A stretch of DNA of 64,000 bases. It comes from Actinoplanes sp. NBC_00393 (lineage in GTDB: Bacteria > Actinomycetota > Actinomycetes > Mycobacteriales > Micromonosporaceae). The notes beneath the pieces are model-generated. The model saw nothing but the letters and a program-made list of their open reading frames with translations. It searched no databases and was not told the DNA's origin. Below, piece by piece: positions 25,235-33,921 of this stretch (positions are counted from its first letter, which is position 1; each line of letters starts with the position of its first letter). The translations under genes were made by a program, and so were the position numbers. The DNA is taken from contig NZ_CP107942.1 in NCBI RefSeq assembly GCF_036053395.1, positions 1,888,501 to 1,952,500 on the forward strand, given 5' to 3'.

Positions 25235-26013
25235 GCAGCAGCTATGTGGTGCGGGACTCGGCGACCATGCTGCGCCGGCAGCTGCGGCACATGTCGCGGA
25301 ATCTGTCGACGGTTCTGCTGCTGCTCGCCGTACCCATCATCTTCCTGCTCCTGTTCGTCTATGTGCTCGGCGGCACCCTCGGTGACGGCCTCAGCGGCGG
25401 CGGACGGGCCGCCTACGTCAACTACGTGACCCCCGGCATCCTGCTGATCACGATCGCCGGCGCGGTGCAGGGAACCGCGATCGCGGTGGCGATGGACATG
25501 ACCACCGGGATCATCGCCCGGTTCCGGACCATGGCGATCGCGCGGGTGTCGGTGCTGACCGGGCACGTGCTCGGCAGCGTCCTGCAGACGTTGCTGCAGC
25601 TCACCGTGGTTGTCGGCGTGGCCCTGCTGGTCGGTTTCCGGCCCAGGGCGACAGCCGCCGAGTGGCTGGCGGCCGGCGGACTGCTCACCGCGACGACGTT
25701 CGCGCTGGTGTGGCTGGCCGTCGCGATGGGCCTGGCGACGAAGAGCGTGGAGGCGGCGAGCAACCTGCCGATGCCGTTGCTGCTGTTGCCGCTCTTCGGC
25801 AGCGGGTTCGTGCCGGCCGACTCGATGCCGGCCGGGCTGCGCTGGTTCGCCGAGCACCAGCCGTTCACGCCGATCATGGAGACGCTGCGCGGTCTCCTTC
25901 TGGGCACCCCGGTCAGCGCGAGCGCGCCGGTTGCGCTGGGCTGGTGCGCGGGCATCGCCATTGCGGGGTACGGGTGGGCGAAGTGGCTCTACAACCGGGA
26001 CCGCACCCGCTGA
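25231..26013 (+). CDS. ABC-2 type transporter permease, DrrB type
   Basis: 260 residues with six hydrophobic segments. The first is LSTVLLLLAVPIIFLLLFVY, followed by the conserved YVNYVTPGILLITIAG, then MDMTTGIIARFRTMAIAR (the cytoplasmic coupling segment), and late segments around LLLPLFGSGFVPADSMP and the EHQPFTPIMETLRGLLLG motif typical of DrrB. It pairs with the ATPase encoded just upstream. Its 3' end overlaps the convergent AfsR-like gene by 25 bp. Confidence 0.93.
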   Translation: MSSSYVVRDSATMLRRQLRHMSRNLSTVLLLLAVPIIFLLLFVYVLGGTLGDGLSGGGRAAYVNYVTPGILLITIAGAVQGTAIAVAMDMTTGIIARFRTMAIARVSVLTGHVLGSVLQTLLQLTVVVGVALLVGFRPRATAAEWLAAGGLLTATTFALVWLAVAMGLATKSVEAASNLPMPLLLLPLFGSGFVPADSMPAGLRWFAEHQPFTPIMETLRGLLLGTPVSASAPVALGWCAGIAIAGYGWAKWLYNRDRTR

Positions 26014-28979
26014 CCCAGCAGGTCGAGTGCCGCCGCACGTAATTCGTCCCCGGTCAGGGTGGCGTAGGACTCGTCCCGCGCCGCCCGGTTCGCCGCCGCC
26101 GACATCGTGGGATGGAAGTTGCGCAGGTATCCGAATCGCTCGGCCAGCGCGATCATCCGGGCCGAGGTCTCGGCGGGCCGGTCCGCGGTGGCGACGGCGA
26201 GCAGCAGGGTGCCGCACAGGGCCGGCTCGATCACGTGCGGCGGTGGCTGGACCAGCGGATGCTCGAGCAGATGGGTAAGCCTGCCGGGTAGCGCGTCGGC
26301 GACATCGGCGACCAGGTCGAGCCGGCCGTGCCGGGCGTGCGCGACGACGGCCACCGCCTGCGCCTCGATCGCCCACGGGTCCGGTCCGGCGCCGGCGACC
26401 CGGTCGACGACGCGGCGCCACAGGCGCAGACCCTCGTCGATCTCGCCGCGCGCCAGGCGTACCTCGGCCCGGATGCCCAGGTCGTAGCCGGCGGCCTTGG
26501 CCTGGTCGTCGTCGAGCGCGACCGGCGGCAGGCCCTCCAGCCAGCGTTCGGCCTCGACGGTGTCGCCGGCCTGCAGGTTGGCCAGGACCAGCCAGGCCCG
26601 GACGCCGCCGGCCTCGGACCAGGCGCCGAGCCGTTCCAGTACGGGCAGCGCCGCGGCCAGGTGCTCGCGGGCGGTGACACCGTCCTCCCGGTGCAGGGAC
26701 AGCTCGGCGATCCGGCAGTGGGCGAGGGCGCACAGCCAGGGCAGATCACGGAACCGGACAAGCGCCTGCCGGGCCGTCTCGAGGCTTCCTTCGGTCGTCC
26801 AGCTGGCCAGCAGGTTCGCCGTGCCGGCCACCAGCGGCTCGGTGCTGTCACAGAGTTTGCGCAGCCTGGCCGGGTCGCCCAGCACCTGGCCGGCCGCCCG
26901 CACGGCCGTGTCCGGCGGCGCCTGGCCGAGGCGGCGCAGTGCGACCAGGGCCCGTCCCGGCCGGGGACCTTCGAAACCGAGGGTGAACAGCACGGCCGTG
27001 GTCAGCGCGGTCCGGGTGGTCTCGACGAGCTCGGGCGCCGGGCGGTAGTGCGACAGTGGCCGGACGGTCTGCCGGATCAGAGCGGTCAGCTGCGGTCCGT
27101 TGGCGTCGAGACTCCACAGGCCGCCGAGCAACGCGGTGACCGCGGCGACGCACGCCCGGTCGTCGCGGGCGAGCGCCAGCCGCAGCGCGTGCGACAGGTT
27201 CTCCTGCTCCGCGCGGATCATGGCGACGGTGCCGTAGGGGCCGGCGCCGAACAGGTCCGCGTGGTGGGCGATGCCGAGCGCTGTCGCCCATTTCAGAAAG
27301 GCGGCCGTGACCTGGTCCGTTTCGGTCAGCCGGGCGGCGCTGAACTCGCGGACCGTCTCCAGCATCCGCATCCGGGTCCCGGACGGGGTGTCGACCACTT
27401 TGAGCAGCGAGTGGTCGGCCAACTGTTCCAGGACCGGCAGCACGTCGCCGCCGACCACGTGCTGCGCGGCGTCGGCGGTGAAGCCGTCCGGGAACACCGA
27501 CAGGGCGCGCATCGCGGCCCGGCCGGCGGGGTCGAGCAGGTTCCAGCTCCAGTCGACGACGGCGTGCAGGGTGTGGTGCCGCTGCGGGGCGTCCCGGGCG
27601 GCGCCGCGCAGCAGGCCGAACCGGTCGTCGAGCCGACGGGCGATCTCCGGCACCGACAGGGTGCGGACCCGGGCAGCGGCCAGCTCCACCGCGAGCGGCA
27701 GGCCGTCCAGGTGGCGGCACACCTCCGCCACGGCCGCGTCCGGCAGTTCGGCGCCGGGCCGGGCGGCGCGCGCCCGCTGCCGGAACAGCTGGGCGCTGGT
27801 GGCCTGATCCAATTCGGGCAGCTGGTGTACCGACTCCGAGGACAGGCCCAGCGGCATCCGGCTCGTGGTGAGGATTCGCAGCTCGGCGGTGGCCGACACG
27901 CAGTCGCGGACCAGGGCGGCCACACCGGCGACGACGTGTTCGCAGTTGTCCAGCACGAGCAGCGACGGGCCGGCGTCCAGCGCGGTCGCCAGGGCCTGCT
28001 CGCGTACGCCGAGGGCCGCGGCCACCTCGCCGGCAACGTCGTCGCCGTCGGTGAGGCCGGCGAGCGGCACCACGACGACGGTCCGTGCGGCGGCCCGGCG
28101 CGCCACGGCGTTGGCGAGCCGGGTCTTGCCGAGCCCGCCGGGACCAACGATCGAGACCACCCGCGACGTACGCAGTAACGACTCCACCGCGGCCACATCG
28201 GCGTCCCGCCCGAGCAGCGGATTCGGTTCGTGCCCGACGCCGTGCCGGAGCGCGGGCGCCGTACCGCGCAGCAGCCGCCGGTGCTCGGCCTGCAGCGCCG
28301 TGCCCGGATCGGCGCCCAGCTCGTCGCGCAGCCCCCGCCGGTAGTCGTCGTAGCGGGCCAGCGCGGCGGCCGGCCCGGCCGTCGCCGCCTCGCACCGCAG
28401 CAGCTCCACCAGGATCTCCTCGTCGCGCGGGCGGTCGGCGGCCAGCTCAGCGAGGAGGCCCACCGCCTCGGCCGGGCGATCGAGCCGGGCCAGGGCGAGC
28501 GCGCGGGCCCGCGCCAGCGCCTGGTAGGCGGTCCGGCGTTCGGCCCGCAGCGCCGCCACCGGATCGCCGGCCGGCTCGGAGGCGGGCGGGGCGGCGTCCC
28601 ACCGGGCCAGGCCCGCTTCGGCGTGCGCGAGCGCGGCCGCATGATCACCGGCTCGCGACCAGCGAGCCGCCGCCGCGGCCCGGACCAGCACGGCGGCGCA
28701 GTCCACCTGATCCTCGGCGAGGGTCAGCCGGTAGCCGCCCGGGGTGCGCGCGATGACGTCGGCGCCGAGCTGGGAGCGGGCCCGGGAGACCAGGATCTGC
28801 AGGGCCTTACCCGGGTTCTCCGGTTGCTCGTCCGGCCACAGCCCCTCGACCAGCCGGCCGGTGCCGCAGCCGGTGCGCAGGTCGCCGGCGAGCAGCGCGA
28901 TGAGACCCTGCAGCCGGGGACCCGCGATCTCCCGGCCCCGGAAAGCCACTCGGGACAGCAGGACGAGGTCGGCGGGCAC
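25989..28979 (-). CDS. AfsR/SARP-like regulator: wHTH-BTAD-NB-ARC-TPR
   Basis: 996 residues. An OmpR-type winged HTH lies at about 10-95 (GRLVEGLWPDEQPENPGKAL, RTPGGYRLTL), a BTAD helical domain at 100-250 (ARYDDYRRGLRDELGADPG), an NB-ARC-like ATPase with P-loop VGPGGLGKTRLANAVA near 290 and LLVLDNCEHVV near 370, then a helical C-terminal region. The winged HTH is shortened at its N-terminus compared with the second copy at 37576. Such proteins activate nearby pathway or transport genes in actinomycetes. The GTG start at 28979 is 97 bp from the divergent ECF41 gene. Its target is not evident; no biosynthetic cluster lies beside it. Confidence 0.88.
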   Translation of the reverse strand: MPADLVLLSRVAFRGREIAGPRLQGLIALLAGDLRTGCGTGRLVEGLWPDEQPENPGKALQILVSRARSQLGADVIARTPGGYRLTLAEDQVDCAAVLVRAAAAARWSRAGDHAAALAHAEAGLARWDAAPPASEPAGDPVAALRAERRTAYQALARARALALARLDRPAEAVGLLAELAADRPRDEEILVELLRCEAATAGPAAALARYDDYRRGLRDELGADPGTALQAEHRRLLRGTAPALRHGVGHEPNPLLGRDADVAAVESLLRTSRVVSIVGPGGLGKTRLANAVARRAAARTVVVVPLAGLTDGDDVAGEVAAALGVREQALATALDAGPSLLVLDNCEHVVAGVAALVRDCVSATAELRILTTSRMPLGLSSESVHQLPELDQATSAQLFRQRARAARPGAELPDAAVAEVCRHLDGLPLAVELAAARVRTLSVPEIARRLDDRFGLLRGAARDAPQRHHTLHAVVDWSWNLLDPAGRAAMRALSVFPDGFTADAAQHVVGGDVLPVLEQLADHSLLKVVDTPSGTRMRMLETVREFSAARLTETDQVTAAFLKWATALGIAHHADLFGAGPYGTVAMIRAEQENLSHALRLALARDDRACVAAVTALLGGLWSLDANGPQLTALIRQTVRPLSHYRPAPELVETTRTALTTAVLFTLGFEGPRPGRALVALRRLGQAPPDTAVRAAGQVLGDPARLRKLCDSTEPLVAGTANLLASWTTEGSLETARQALVRFRDLPWLCALAHCRIAELSLHREDGVTAREHLAAALPVLERLGAWSEAGGVRAWLVLANLQAGDTVEAERWLEGLPPVALDDDQAKAAGYDLGIRAEVRLARGEIDEGLRLWRRVVDRVAGAGPDPWAIEAQAVAVVAHARHGRLDLVADVADALPGRLTHLLEHPLVQPPPHVIEPALCGTLLLAVATADRPAETSARMIALAERFGYLRNFHPTMSAAANRAARDESYATLTGDELRAAALDLLGQRVRSRL

Positions 28980-29075
28980 ATCCTCAGCGTATCGATGCCG
29001 ATTCCGCCGGCGATGTCACAGACGGCCGGGCTGATTTGACTCAGAGCAGTGACAGAGCAGAAAGGGGAACCCGGC

Positions 29076-30011
29076 ATGACGCGAGCTGAGGAGTTCGAAC
29101 AGTTGCGGCCGCTGCTGTTCTCGATCGCGTACCGGATCCTCGGCAGTGTCAGCGAGGCCGAGGACGCGGTGCAGGAGACGTGGCTCGACTTCCAGGCGTA
29201 CCCGGCACGGCCCGACTCGGTCAAAGGATTCCTCACCACCGTGGTCACCCGGATCTCGATCAACGTGCTGCGGTCCGCACGCGTCCGGCGCGAGGAGTAC
29301 GCCGGGCCGTGGCTGCCCGAACCGCTGCTGGCCGACCCGTACGAGGACCCGGAGCGCTCGGCCGAACTGGCCGACTCCATCTCGATGGCCGCCCTGCTGC
29401 TCCTGGAACGCCTCAGCCCGCTCGAACGCGCCGTCTTCGTGCTGCGCGAGGTCTTCGGCCTCGACTACCCGGCGATCGCCGCGGCTGTCGGCCGCTCCGA
29501 GCCGGCCTGCCGGCAGCTCGCGGTGCGGGCCCGCCGCCACATGGACGCCGGCCGGCCCCGGTTCGAAGCCGACCGCCGGCAACGTGAGCAGCTCGCCGAG
29601 CGTTTCTTCGACGCCTTCCGCGAGGGCGACCTGGACGCGCTGCGGGAACTGCTCGCCGCCGACGTGCAGATGACCAGCGACGCCGGCGGCAAGGCGCCCA
29701 ACCTGCCGAAGCCGATCATCGGCCCGGACCACGTCGCCCGGGTGCTCGCCGCGATCGCCGGCCCGCTGGCCCGGATCGGCGTCACGGTGCGGCCGCACCA
29801 GGTGAACGGCCAGCCCGGCGCGGTCGTCCGGGACCGGGAGGACCGGGCGCTCAACGCGCTCGCCCTGGACATCCTCGACGGTCAGATCCAGGCGATCCGC
29901 ATCATTCAGAACCCCGACAAACTCGCCCATCTGGGCCCGGTGGCGGACGCGTGGACGCTGTCCCGCGAGTTCAATCAGGCCCGCCGCCCGCATCGAACGG
30001 AGGATTCGTGA
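29076..30011 (+). CDS. ECF41-type sigma factor with SnoaL-like domain (second copy)
   Basis: 311 residues. I chose ATG 29076 because AGGGGAA sits seven bases before it; an upstream GTG at 29049 lacks a site. Regions 2 and 4 are clear (AYRILGSVSEAEDAVQETWL; ERLSPLERAVFVLREVFGLD). The ECF41 markers are all present: WLPEPLL, DAGGK near residue 209 and NPDKL near 290. The last 20 residues extend beyond the NPDKL motif. It is translationally coupled to the DoxX gene. TGTCACA at 29014-29020 resembles an ECF41 -35 box, but the matching CGGT box is missing, so autoregulation is doubtful. The divergent NmrA pair 4.7 kb away has full-scoring sites. Confidence 0.93.
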   Translation: MTRAEEFEQLRPLLFSIAYRILGSVSEAEDAVQETWLDFQAYPARPDSVKGFLTTVVTRISINVLRSARVRREEYAGPWLPEPLLADPYEDPERSAELADSISMAALLLLERLSPLERAVFVLREVFGLDYPAIAAAVGRSEPACRQLAVRARRHMDAGRPRFEADRRQREQLAERFFDAFREGDLDALRELLAADVQMTSDAGGKAPNLPKPIIGPDHVARVLAAIAGPLARIGVTVRPHQVNGQPGAVVRDREDRALNALALDILDGQIQAIRIIQNPDKLAHLGPVADAWTLSREFNQARRPHRTEDS

Positions 30012-30391
30012 CTCTCAACGCCTGGCTCTGGATCGTGGCCGGCCTGCTGGCTGCTGTTCTGCTGATCAGCACCTCGAAGATGGTCGTCCCGCGAGAGAAG
30101 ATCGCCGCCATGGGCGGGACAGCCGCGCAGTGGGTGCTGGACTTCAGCCCCCGCGCGCTGCGGACCATCGGCACCCTGGAGATCCTGGCAGCGGCCGGCC
30201 TGATCCTGCCCCGGCTGCTCGACATCGCCCCGATCATGGTCCCGGTGACAGCCGTCTGCGTCGCCCTGCTCTTCACCGGCGCGGCAACCATGCGCTGGCG
30301 CCGCGGCGAACGGGCGACAATCGCCCCCGATCTGGTCTATCTGACGCTGGCCCTGTTCGTGGCCTGGGGGCGGTTCGGTCCCGCCGCCTAG
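30008..30391 (+). CDS. DoxX-family membrane protein
   Basis: 127 residues from GTG 30008, which overlaps the sigma factor stop (GTGA), with GGAGG five bases upstream. Four hydrophobic segments are visible: LWIVAGLLAAVLLISTSKMV, LRTIGTLEILAAAGLILP, VPVTAVCVALLFTGAATM and LVYLTLALFVAWGRFG. The motif GTLEILAAAGLILP is typical of DoxX-like proteins. DoxX proteins are often linked to thiol and redox homeostasis in the membrane, in keeping with an ECF41 operon, though no enzymatic activity is established. Confidence 0.85.
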   Translation: MTLNAWLWIVAGLLAAVLLISTSKMVVPREKIAAMGGTAAQWVLDFSPRALRTIGTLEILAAAGLILPRLLDIAPIMVPVTAVCVALLFTGAATMRWRRGERATIAPDLVYLTLALFVAWGRFGPAA

Positions 30392-30412
30392 CCCGCCTCT
30401 ATATTGCCTCGG

Positions 30413-31039
30413 ATGATCATGTTGCGGCAGACCTGGATCCAGGTGGCGGCGCTCCTGCTCGGTACGGCCGTGTTGTGGCTGGTGGTGGGGGTGGCCGGCT
30501 CGCTCGGCACCTGGCTGTGGTGGCTGATCGCCGCCGTGCCGATGGCGGCGTTCATCGCCGCGCCGTTCGCCCTGTACTGGATCAGCGCCGGGCGGACCTG
30601 GCCGACCTGGGTGGCGTTCCTGCCGGCGCTGGTGCTGCTGATGACCGCGCTGGCGGTGCCGGGCGACTGGTACATGCGTACCGCCGGCACCCCGGCGACC
30701 GCCGTCGTCGGCGACGCCACCTGCGCGGAGACCCGCGAGGGCCGCTGCCTCTACAACTACACGCTGCTCGACCGGGACGGGCAGCCGCTGGAGGGCGAGT
30801 TCCGCGACACCGTCGAGTACTCGCCGGGCAGCGAGATGCAGGTGGTCACCGACCCGCGTGGTGTGTTCGGACCGCGGCTGGCGATCGACGTGCAGAGCCG
30901 GGTCTTCGAAGTCATCACGCTGATCGCCTTCGCCGTCTACGCCCTCGTCGCCGCGGCGGCGGGCATCATCGGCGCCCGCCGGCGGCGTTCGGAGACCGGC
31001 TCTCAGGATCTCCAGACCCGTCCCGGGCGGTCCAGGTAG
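30413..31039 (+). CDS. Membrane protein, DUF3592-like
   Basis: About 208 residues from ATG 30413 (TTG 30404 and ATG 30419 are alternatives). Three hydrophobic segments in the first 90 residues (VAALLLGTAVLWLVVGVAG, WLIAAVPMAAFIAAPFALYW, FLPALVLLMTALAVPG) are followed by a beta-rich outside domain (CAETREGRCLYNYTLLDRDG with a Cys pair, EYSPGSEMQVVTDPRGVFGP) and a last helix. The layout resembles DUF3592 proteins. No function is known. The C-terminus runs over a universal-stress-protein remnant on the other strand, so the last dozen residues may be recent. Confidence 0.7.
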   Translation: MIMLRQTWIQVAALLLGTAVLWLVVGVAGSLGTWLWWLIAAVPMAAFIAAPFALYWISAGRTWPTWVAFLPALVLLMTALAVPGDWYMRTAGTPATAVVGDATCAETREGRCLYNYTLLDRDGQPLEGEFRDTVEYSPGSEMQVVTDPRGVFGPRLAIDVQSRVFEVITLIAFAVYALVAAAAGIIGARRRRSETGSQDLQTRPGRSR

Positions 31040-31099
31040 ACAGGGCGGTCGGCGTGGTGCAGCAGTTGCAGGCCGGTCGAGCCGAGCAGGGCTCCTCCT
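31003..31099 (-). pseudogene. C-terminal remnant of a universal stress protein
   Basis: On the minus strand the frame ending at 31003 reads GALLGSTGLQLLHHADRPVY then LDRPGRVWRS and stop. This is the end of a UspA-family protein, with the ATP-binding G-S-T and the HHADxPV signature. Only about 30 residues remain; upstream is the end of the formate-lyase gene in another frame. It suggests a deletion that removed the body of a Usp gene once lying downstream of pflB. Confidence 0.6.
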
Positions 31100-31115
31100 C
31101 TCTGGTCGTCCGTCG

Positions 31116-33356
31116 TCAGACGGATCCGTGGAAGGTGCGGGAGATGACGTCGCGCTGCTGCTCGGCGGTGAGCTTGACGAAGTTCACCGCGTAACCGGAG
31201 ACCCGGATGGTGAGCTGCGGGTAGTTCTCCGGGTGGGCCATCGCGTCCTCGAGGGTGGCCCGGTCCAGGACGTTCACGTTCATGTGGAAACCGCCGCCGG
31301 CGGTGTAGCCGTCCAGCACGCCGGCCAGGTTGGTGATCCGCTCGTCGCGGGCGCGGCCGAGGCCGTCCGGGGTCACGGTGATGGTCAGCGAGATCCCGTC
31401 GCGGGCGCTGCGGTACGGCAGCTTCGCCACCGACAGCGCGGCGGCGACCATGCCGTGCTTGTCGCGGCCGTTCATCGGGTTGGCGCCGGGCGCGAACGGC
31501 TCGCCGGCCCGCCGCCCGTCCGGGGTGTTGCCGGTGTGCTTGCCGTAGACCACGTTCGAGGTGATCGTGAGGACCGAGAGCGAAGGTTCGGCGCCGCGGT
31601 ACGTGGGCTGCCGCCGGATCTTGTCCATGAAGCGTTCGACCAGGTCCACGGCGATCGCGTCGGCCCGGTCGTCGTTGTTGCCGAACGCCGGGAAGTCGCC
31701 GTCCACCGCGTAGTCGACGGCCAGCCCGTTCTCGTCGCGCAGCACCTTCACCTGGGCGTGCCTGATCGCGGACAGGCTGTCCACGGCGACCGAGAGACCG
31801 GCGATCCCGGTGGCCAGGAACCGGTGCACCGGGTAGTCGTGCAGCGCCATCTCGATGCGCTCGTAGGCGTACTTGTCGTGCATGTAGTGGATGACATTGA
31901 GCGCGTCGACGTAGGTCTCGGCCAGCCAGTCCAGGGTGTGGTCGTACGCGGCGAGGACGGTCTCGTAGTCCAGGACGTCGTCGGTGATCGGCGCGGACGG
32001 CGGGGCGACCTGTTCGCCGGTCAGCTCGTCGCGGCCGCCGTTGATCGCGTACAGCAGAGCCTTGGCGACGTTGGCGCGGGCGCCGAAGAACTGCATGTCC
32101 TTGCCCACCCGCATCGCCGAGACGCAGCAGGCGATCGCGGTGTCGTCGCTGTACGCCGGCCGGATCAGGTCGTCGTTCTCGTACTGGATCGCGCTGGTGT
32201 CCAGCGACACCTGGGCGCAGAACCGCTTGAAGCCCTCCGGCAGCGCGGGCGACCACAGCACGGTCAGGTTCGGTTCCGGCGCCGGGCCCAGGTTGTAGAG
32301 GGTCTGCAGGTACCGGAAGCTGGTCCGGGTGACCAGCGGCCGGCCGTCCGCGCCGATGCCGCCGAGCGCCTCGGTGACCCAGGTCGGGTCGCCGGAGAAC
32401 AGCTGGTCGTACTCGGGCGTGCGCAGGAACCGGATGATCCGCAGCTTGATCACGAAGTCGTCGACCAGCTCCTGCGCACTCTCCTCGGTCAGGGAGCCGT
32501 CGGCGAGGTCGCGCTGCAGGTAGATGTCGACGAACGACGAGGTACGCCCGAGGGACATCGCCGCGCCGTTCTGTTCCTTGGTGGCGGCCAGGTACGCGAA
32601 GTACAGCCACTGGATCGCCTCGCGGGCGGTAGTGGCCGGGCCGGAGATGTCGTAGCCGTACTTGCTGGCCATCACCTTGAGCTCCCGCAGCGCCTTGATC
32701 TGCTCGGCCAGCTCCTCGCGGTCCCGGATCACCTGCTCGGAGGAGAGGCGTACGTCCAGCGAGCTCTTGATTGTTTGGCGTTCGGTGATCAGCCGGTCCA
32801 CGCCGTAGAGCGCCACCCGCCGGTAGTCGCCGATGATCCGGCCCCGGCCGTACGCGTCCGGCAGCCCGGTGATGATGTGCGAGCGCCGCGCGGCCTTCCC
32901 GTCCGCCGGGTAGGCGTCGAAGACACCGTCGTTGTGAGTCTTGCGGTAGGTCGAGAAGATCGCCCGGACGGTGGGGTCGAGCGCGTAGCCGTACGCCTTC
33001 AATCCCGCCTCGACCATCCGCAGCCCGCCGGCCGGCATGATCGCGCGGCGCAGCGGCGCGCTGGTCTGCAGCCCGACGATCAGCTCGTGGTCCCGGTCGA
33101 TGTACCCGGGCTCGTGCGCGGTGATCGTCGACGGGGTGTGGGTGTCGACGTCGTGGATGCCGCGGCGGCGCTCCTCGGCGAACATCCGGGTCAGCTGCCG
33201 CCAGATCCGCTCGGTCCGGTGCGTCGGCCCGGCCAGGAACTCCGCGCCGCCCGGATACGTCTCGACGTTGTCCCGGATGAATCCGCTGACGTCGATGCCC
33301 TGCTGCCATCCGGTCCCGCGGAAACCGCGCCAGGCCTGGTCTGCTGTGTTCGCCAT
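31116..33356 (-). CDS. pflB: Pyruvate formate-lyase
   Basis: 746 residues, the full length for PflB. The two adjacent active-site cysteines are Cys410-Cys411 in [14 protein letters not shown], and the glycyl-radical glycine is Gly721 in [12 protein letters not shown] near the C-terminus. It cleaves pyruvate plus CoA to acetyl-CoA and formate and needs a radical-SAM activase (PflA) to be switched on; no pflA lies in this window. The enzyme is oxygen-sensitive, so expression should be confined to hypoxia. A hairpin holding a DevR/DosR-like half-palindrome lies 53-97 bp upstream. Flanking remnants of a Usp and an alcohol dehydrogenase fit a decayed fermentation/dormancy cluster. Confidence 0.95.
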   Translation of the reverse strand: MANTADQAWRGFRGTGWQQGIDVSGFIRDNVETYPGGAEFLAGPTHRTERIWRQLTRMFAEERRRGIHDVDTHTPSTITAHEPGYIDRDHELIVGLQTSAPLRRAIMPAGGLRMVEAGLKAYGYALDPTVRAIFSTYRKTHNDGVFDAYPADGKAARRSHIITGLPDAYGRGRIIGDYRRVALYGVDRLITERQTIKSSLDVRLSSEQVIRDREELAEQIKALRELKVMASKYGYDISGPATTAREAIQWLYFAYLAATKEQNGAAMSLGRTSSFVDIYLQRDLADGSLTEESAQELVDDFVIKLRIIRFLRTPEYDQLFSGDPTWVTEALGGIGADGRPLVTRTSFRYLQTLYNLGPAPEPNLTVLWSPALPEGFKRFCAQVSLDTSAIQYENDDLIRPAYSDDTAIACCVSAMRVGKDMQFFGARANVAKALLYAINGGRDELTGEQVAPPSAPITDDVLDYETVLAAYDHTLDWLAETYVDALNVIHYMHDKYAYERIEMALHDYPVHRFLATGIAGLSVAVDSLSAIRHAQVKVLRDENGLAVDYAVDGDFPAFGNNDDRADAIAVDLVERFMDKIRRQPTYRGAEPSLSVLTITSNVVYGKHTGNTPDGRRAGEPFAPGANPMNGRDKHGMVAAALSVAKLPYRSARDGISLTITVTPDGLGRARDERITNLAGVLDGYTAGGGFHMNVNVLDRATLEDAMAHPENYPQLTIRVSGYAVNFVKLTAEQQRDVISRTFHGSV

Positions 33357-33408
33357 GGTCCCTCCTGTCCCTCACCTCCAGCCTTGTCGCCGGAGCACCG
33401 GCCGAGCA

Positions 33409-33449
33409 GGGCCGAAGGTCCCGTCCGGATGCACCGGCCGGGACCTTCG
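33409..33449 (-). promoter_or_regulatory. Inverted repeat with DevR/DosR-like box upstream of pflB
   Basis: CGAAGGTCCC (33413-33422) and GGGACCTTCG (33440-33449) are perfect 10-bp arms, and an inner CCGG/CCGG pair extends the hairpin. On the minus strand 33422-33409 reads GGGACCTTCGGCCC, close to the DosR core GGGACTTTNGGCCC. It lies 53 bp before the pflB start and nine bases after the stop of the adh remnant. It could therefore be the old adh terminator, a hypoxia-regulator site for pflB, or both. Confidence 0.5.
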
Positions 33450-33457
33450 CGAGAGGA

Positions 33458-33905
33458 CTACGGGACGAGCACCAGCCGGGCGGGCACACGGCTGGCCAGC
33501 ACGTCCTCGATCGCCTCGTTGATCTTTTCGAGGGGCCGGGTCTCGTAGTAGACCCGGGTCCGGCCGGCGGCGTGCAGCCGGAACACCTCGGCCAGGTCGG
33601 CGCGGGTGCCCACGATCGAACCGATCACCCGGATGCCCTTGAGGACGGTCTGGAAGATCGGCAGCGACATGGCGTTGTCCTTCGGCAGCGAGACCAGCAC
33701 CAGCCGGCCGCCGCGGCGCAGGCTGGCGTGCGCCTGTTCGAGGACCGTCGGATGGGCGGCGAGCACGATCGCGACGTCGGCGCCGCCGAGGGCATCGATC
33801 GCGGCGACCGGGTCGCTGGTGGCGGCGTTGACCACATGGGCCGCGCCGAGCTGCTTGGCCAGCGTGAGTTTCTCCTCGGTGACGTCCACCGCGATTGTCT
33901 CGCCG
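33458..33905 (-). pseudogene. Zinc-type alcohol dehydrogenase, C-terminal half only
   Basis: The open stretch reads ETIAVDVTEEKLTLAKQLGA, AHVVNAATSDPVAAIDALGG, GRLVLVSLPKDNAMSLPIF and the C-terminal YYETRPLEKINEAIEDVLAS. This is the second half of an AdhP-like medium-chain dehydrogenase, starting at strand 2 of the Rossmann fold. The zinc-binding catalytic domain and the GxGGLG nucleotide loop, about 190 residues, are missing. Upstream the sequence passes at once into the end of the NmrA-type gene at 33922. No start codon with a ribosome site precedes the fragment, so it is read as a deletion remnant. Confidence 0.8.
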
Positions 33906-33921
33906 CCGGGCCGCCGGGACC

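Noticed and set aside
29014..29041. ECF41 promoter in front of the second sigma gene
   Set aside because: TGTCACA is present but the CGGT element at 15 bp is absent (TTGACT instead). It is kept only as a weak note, not as a feature.
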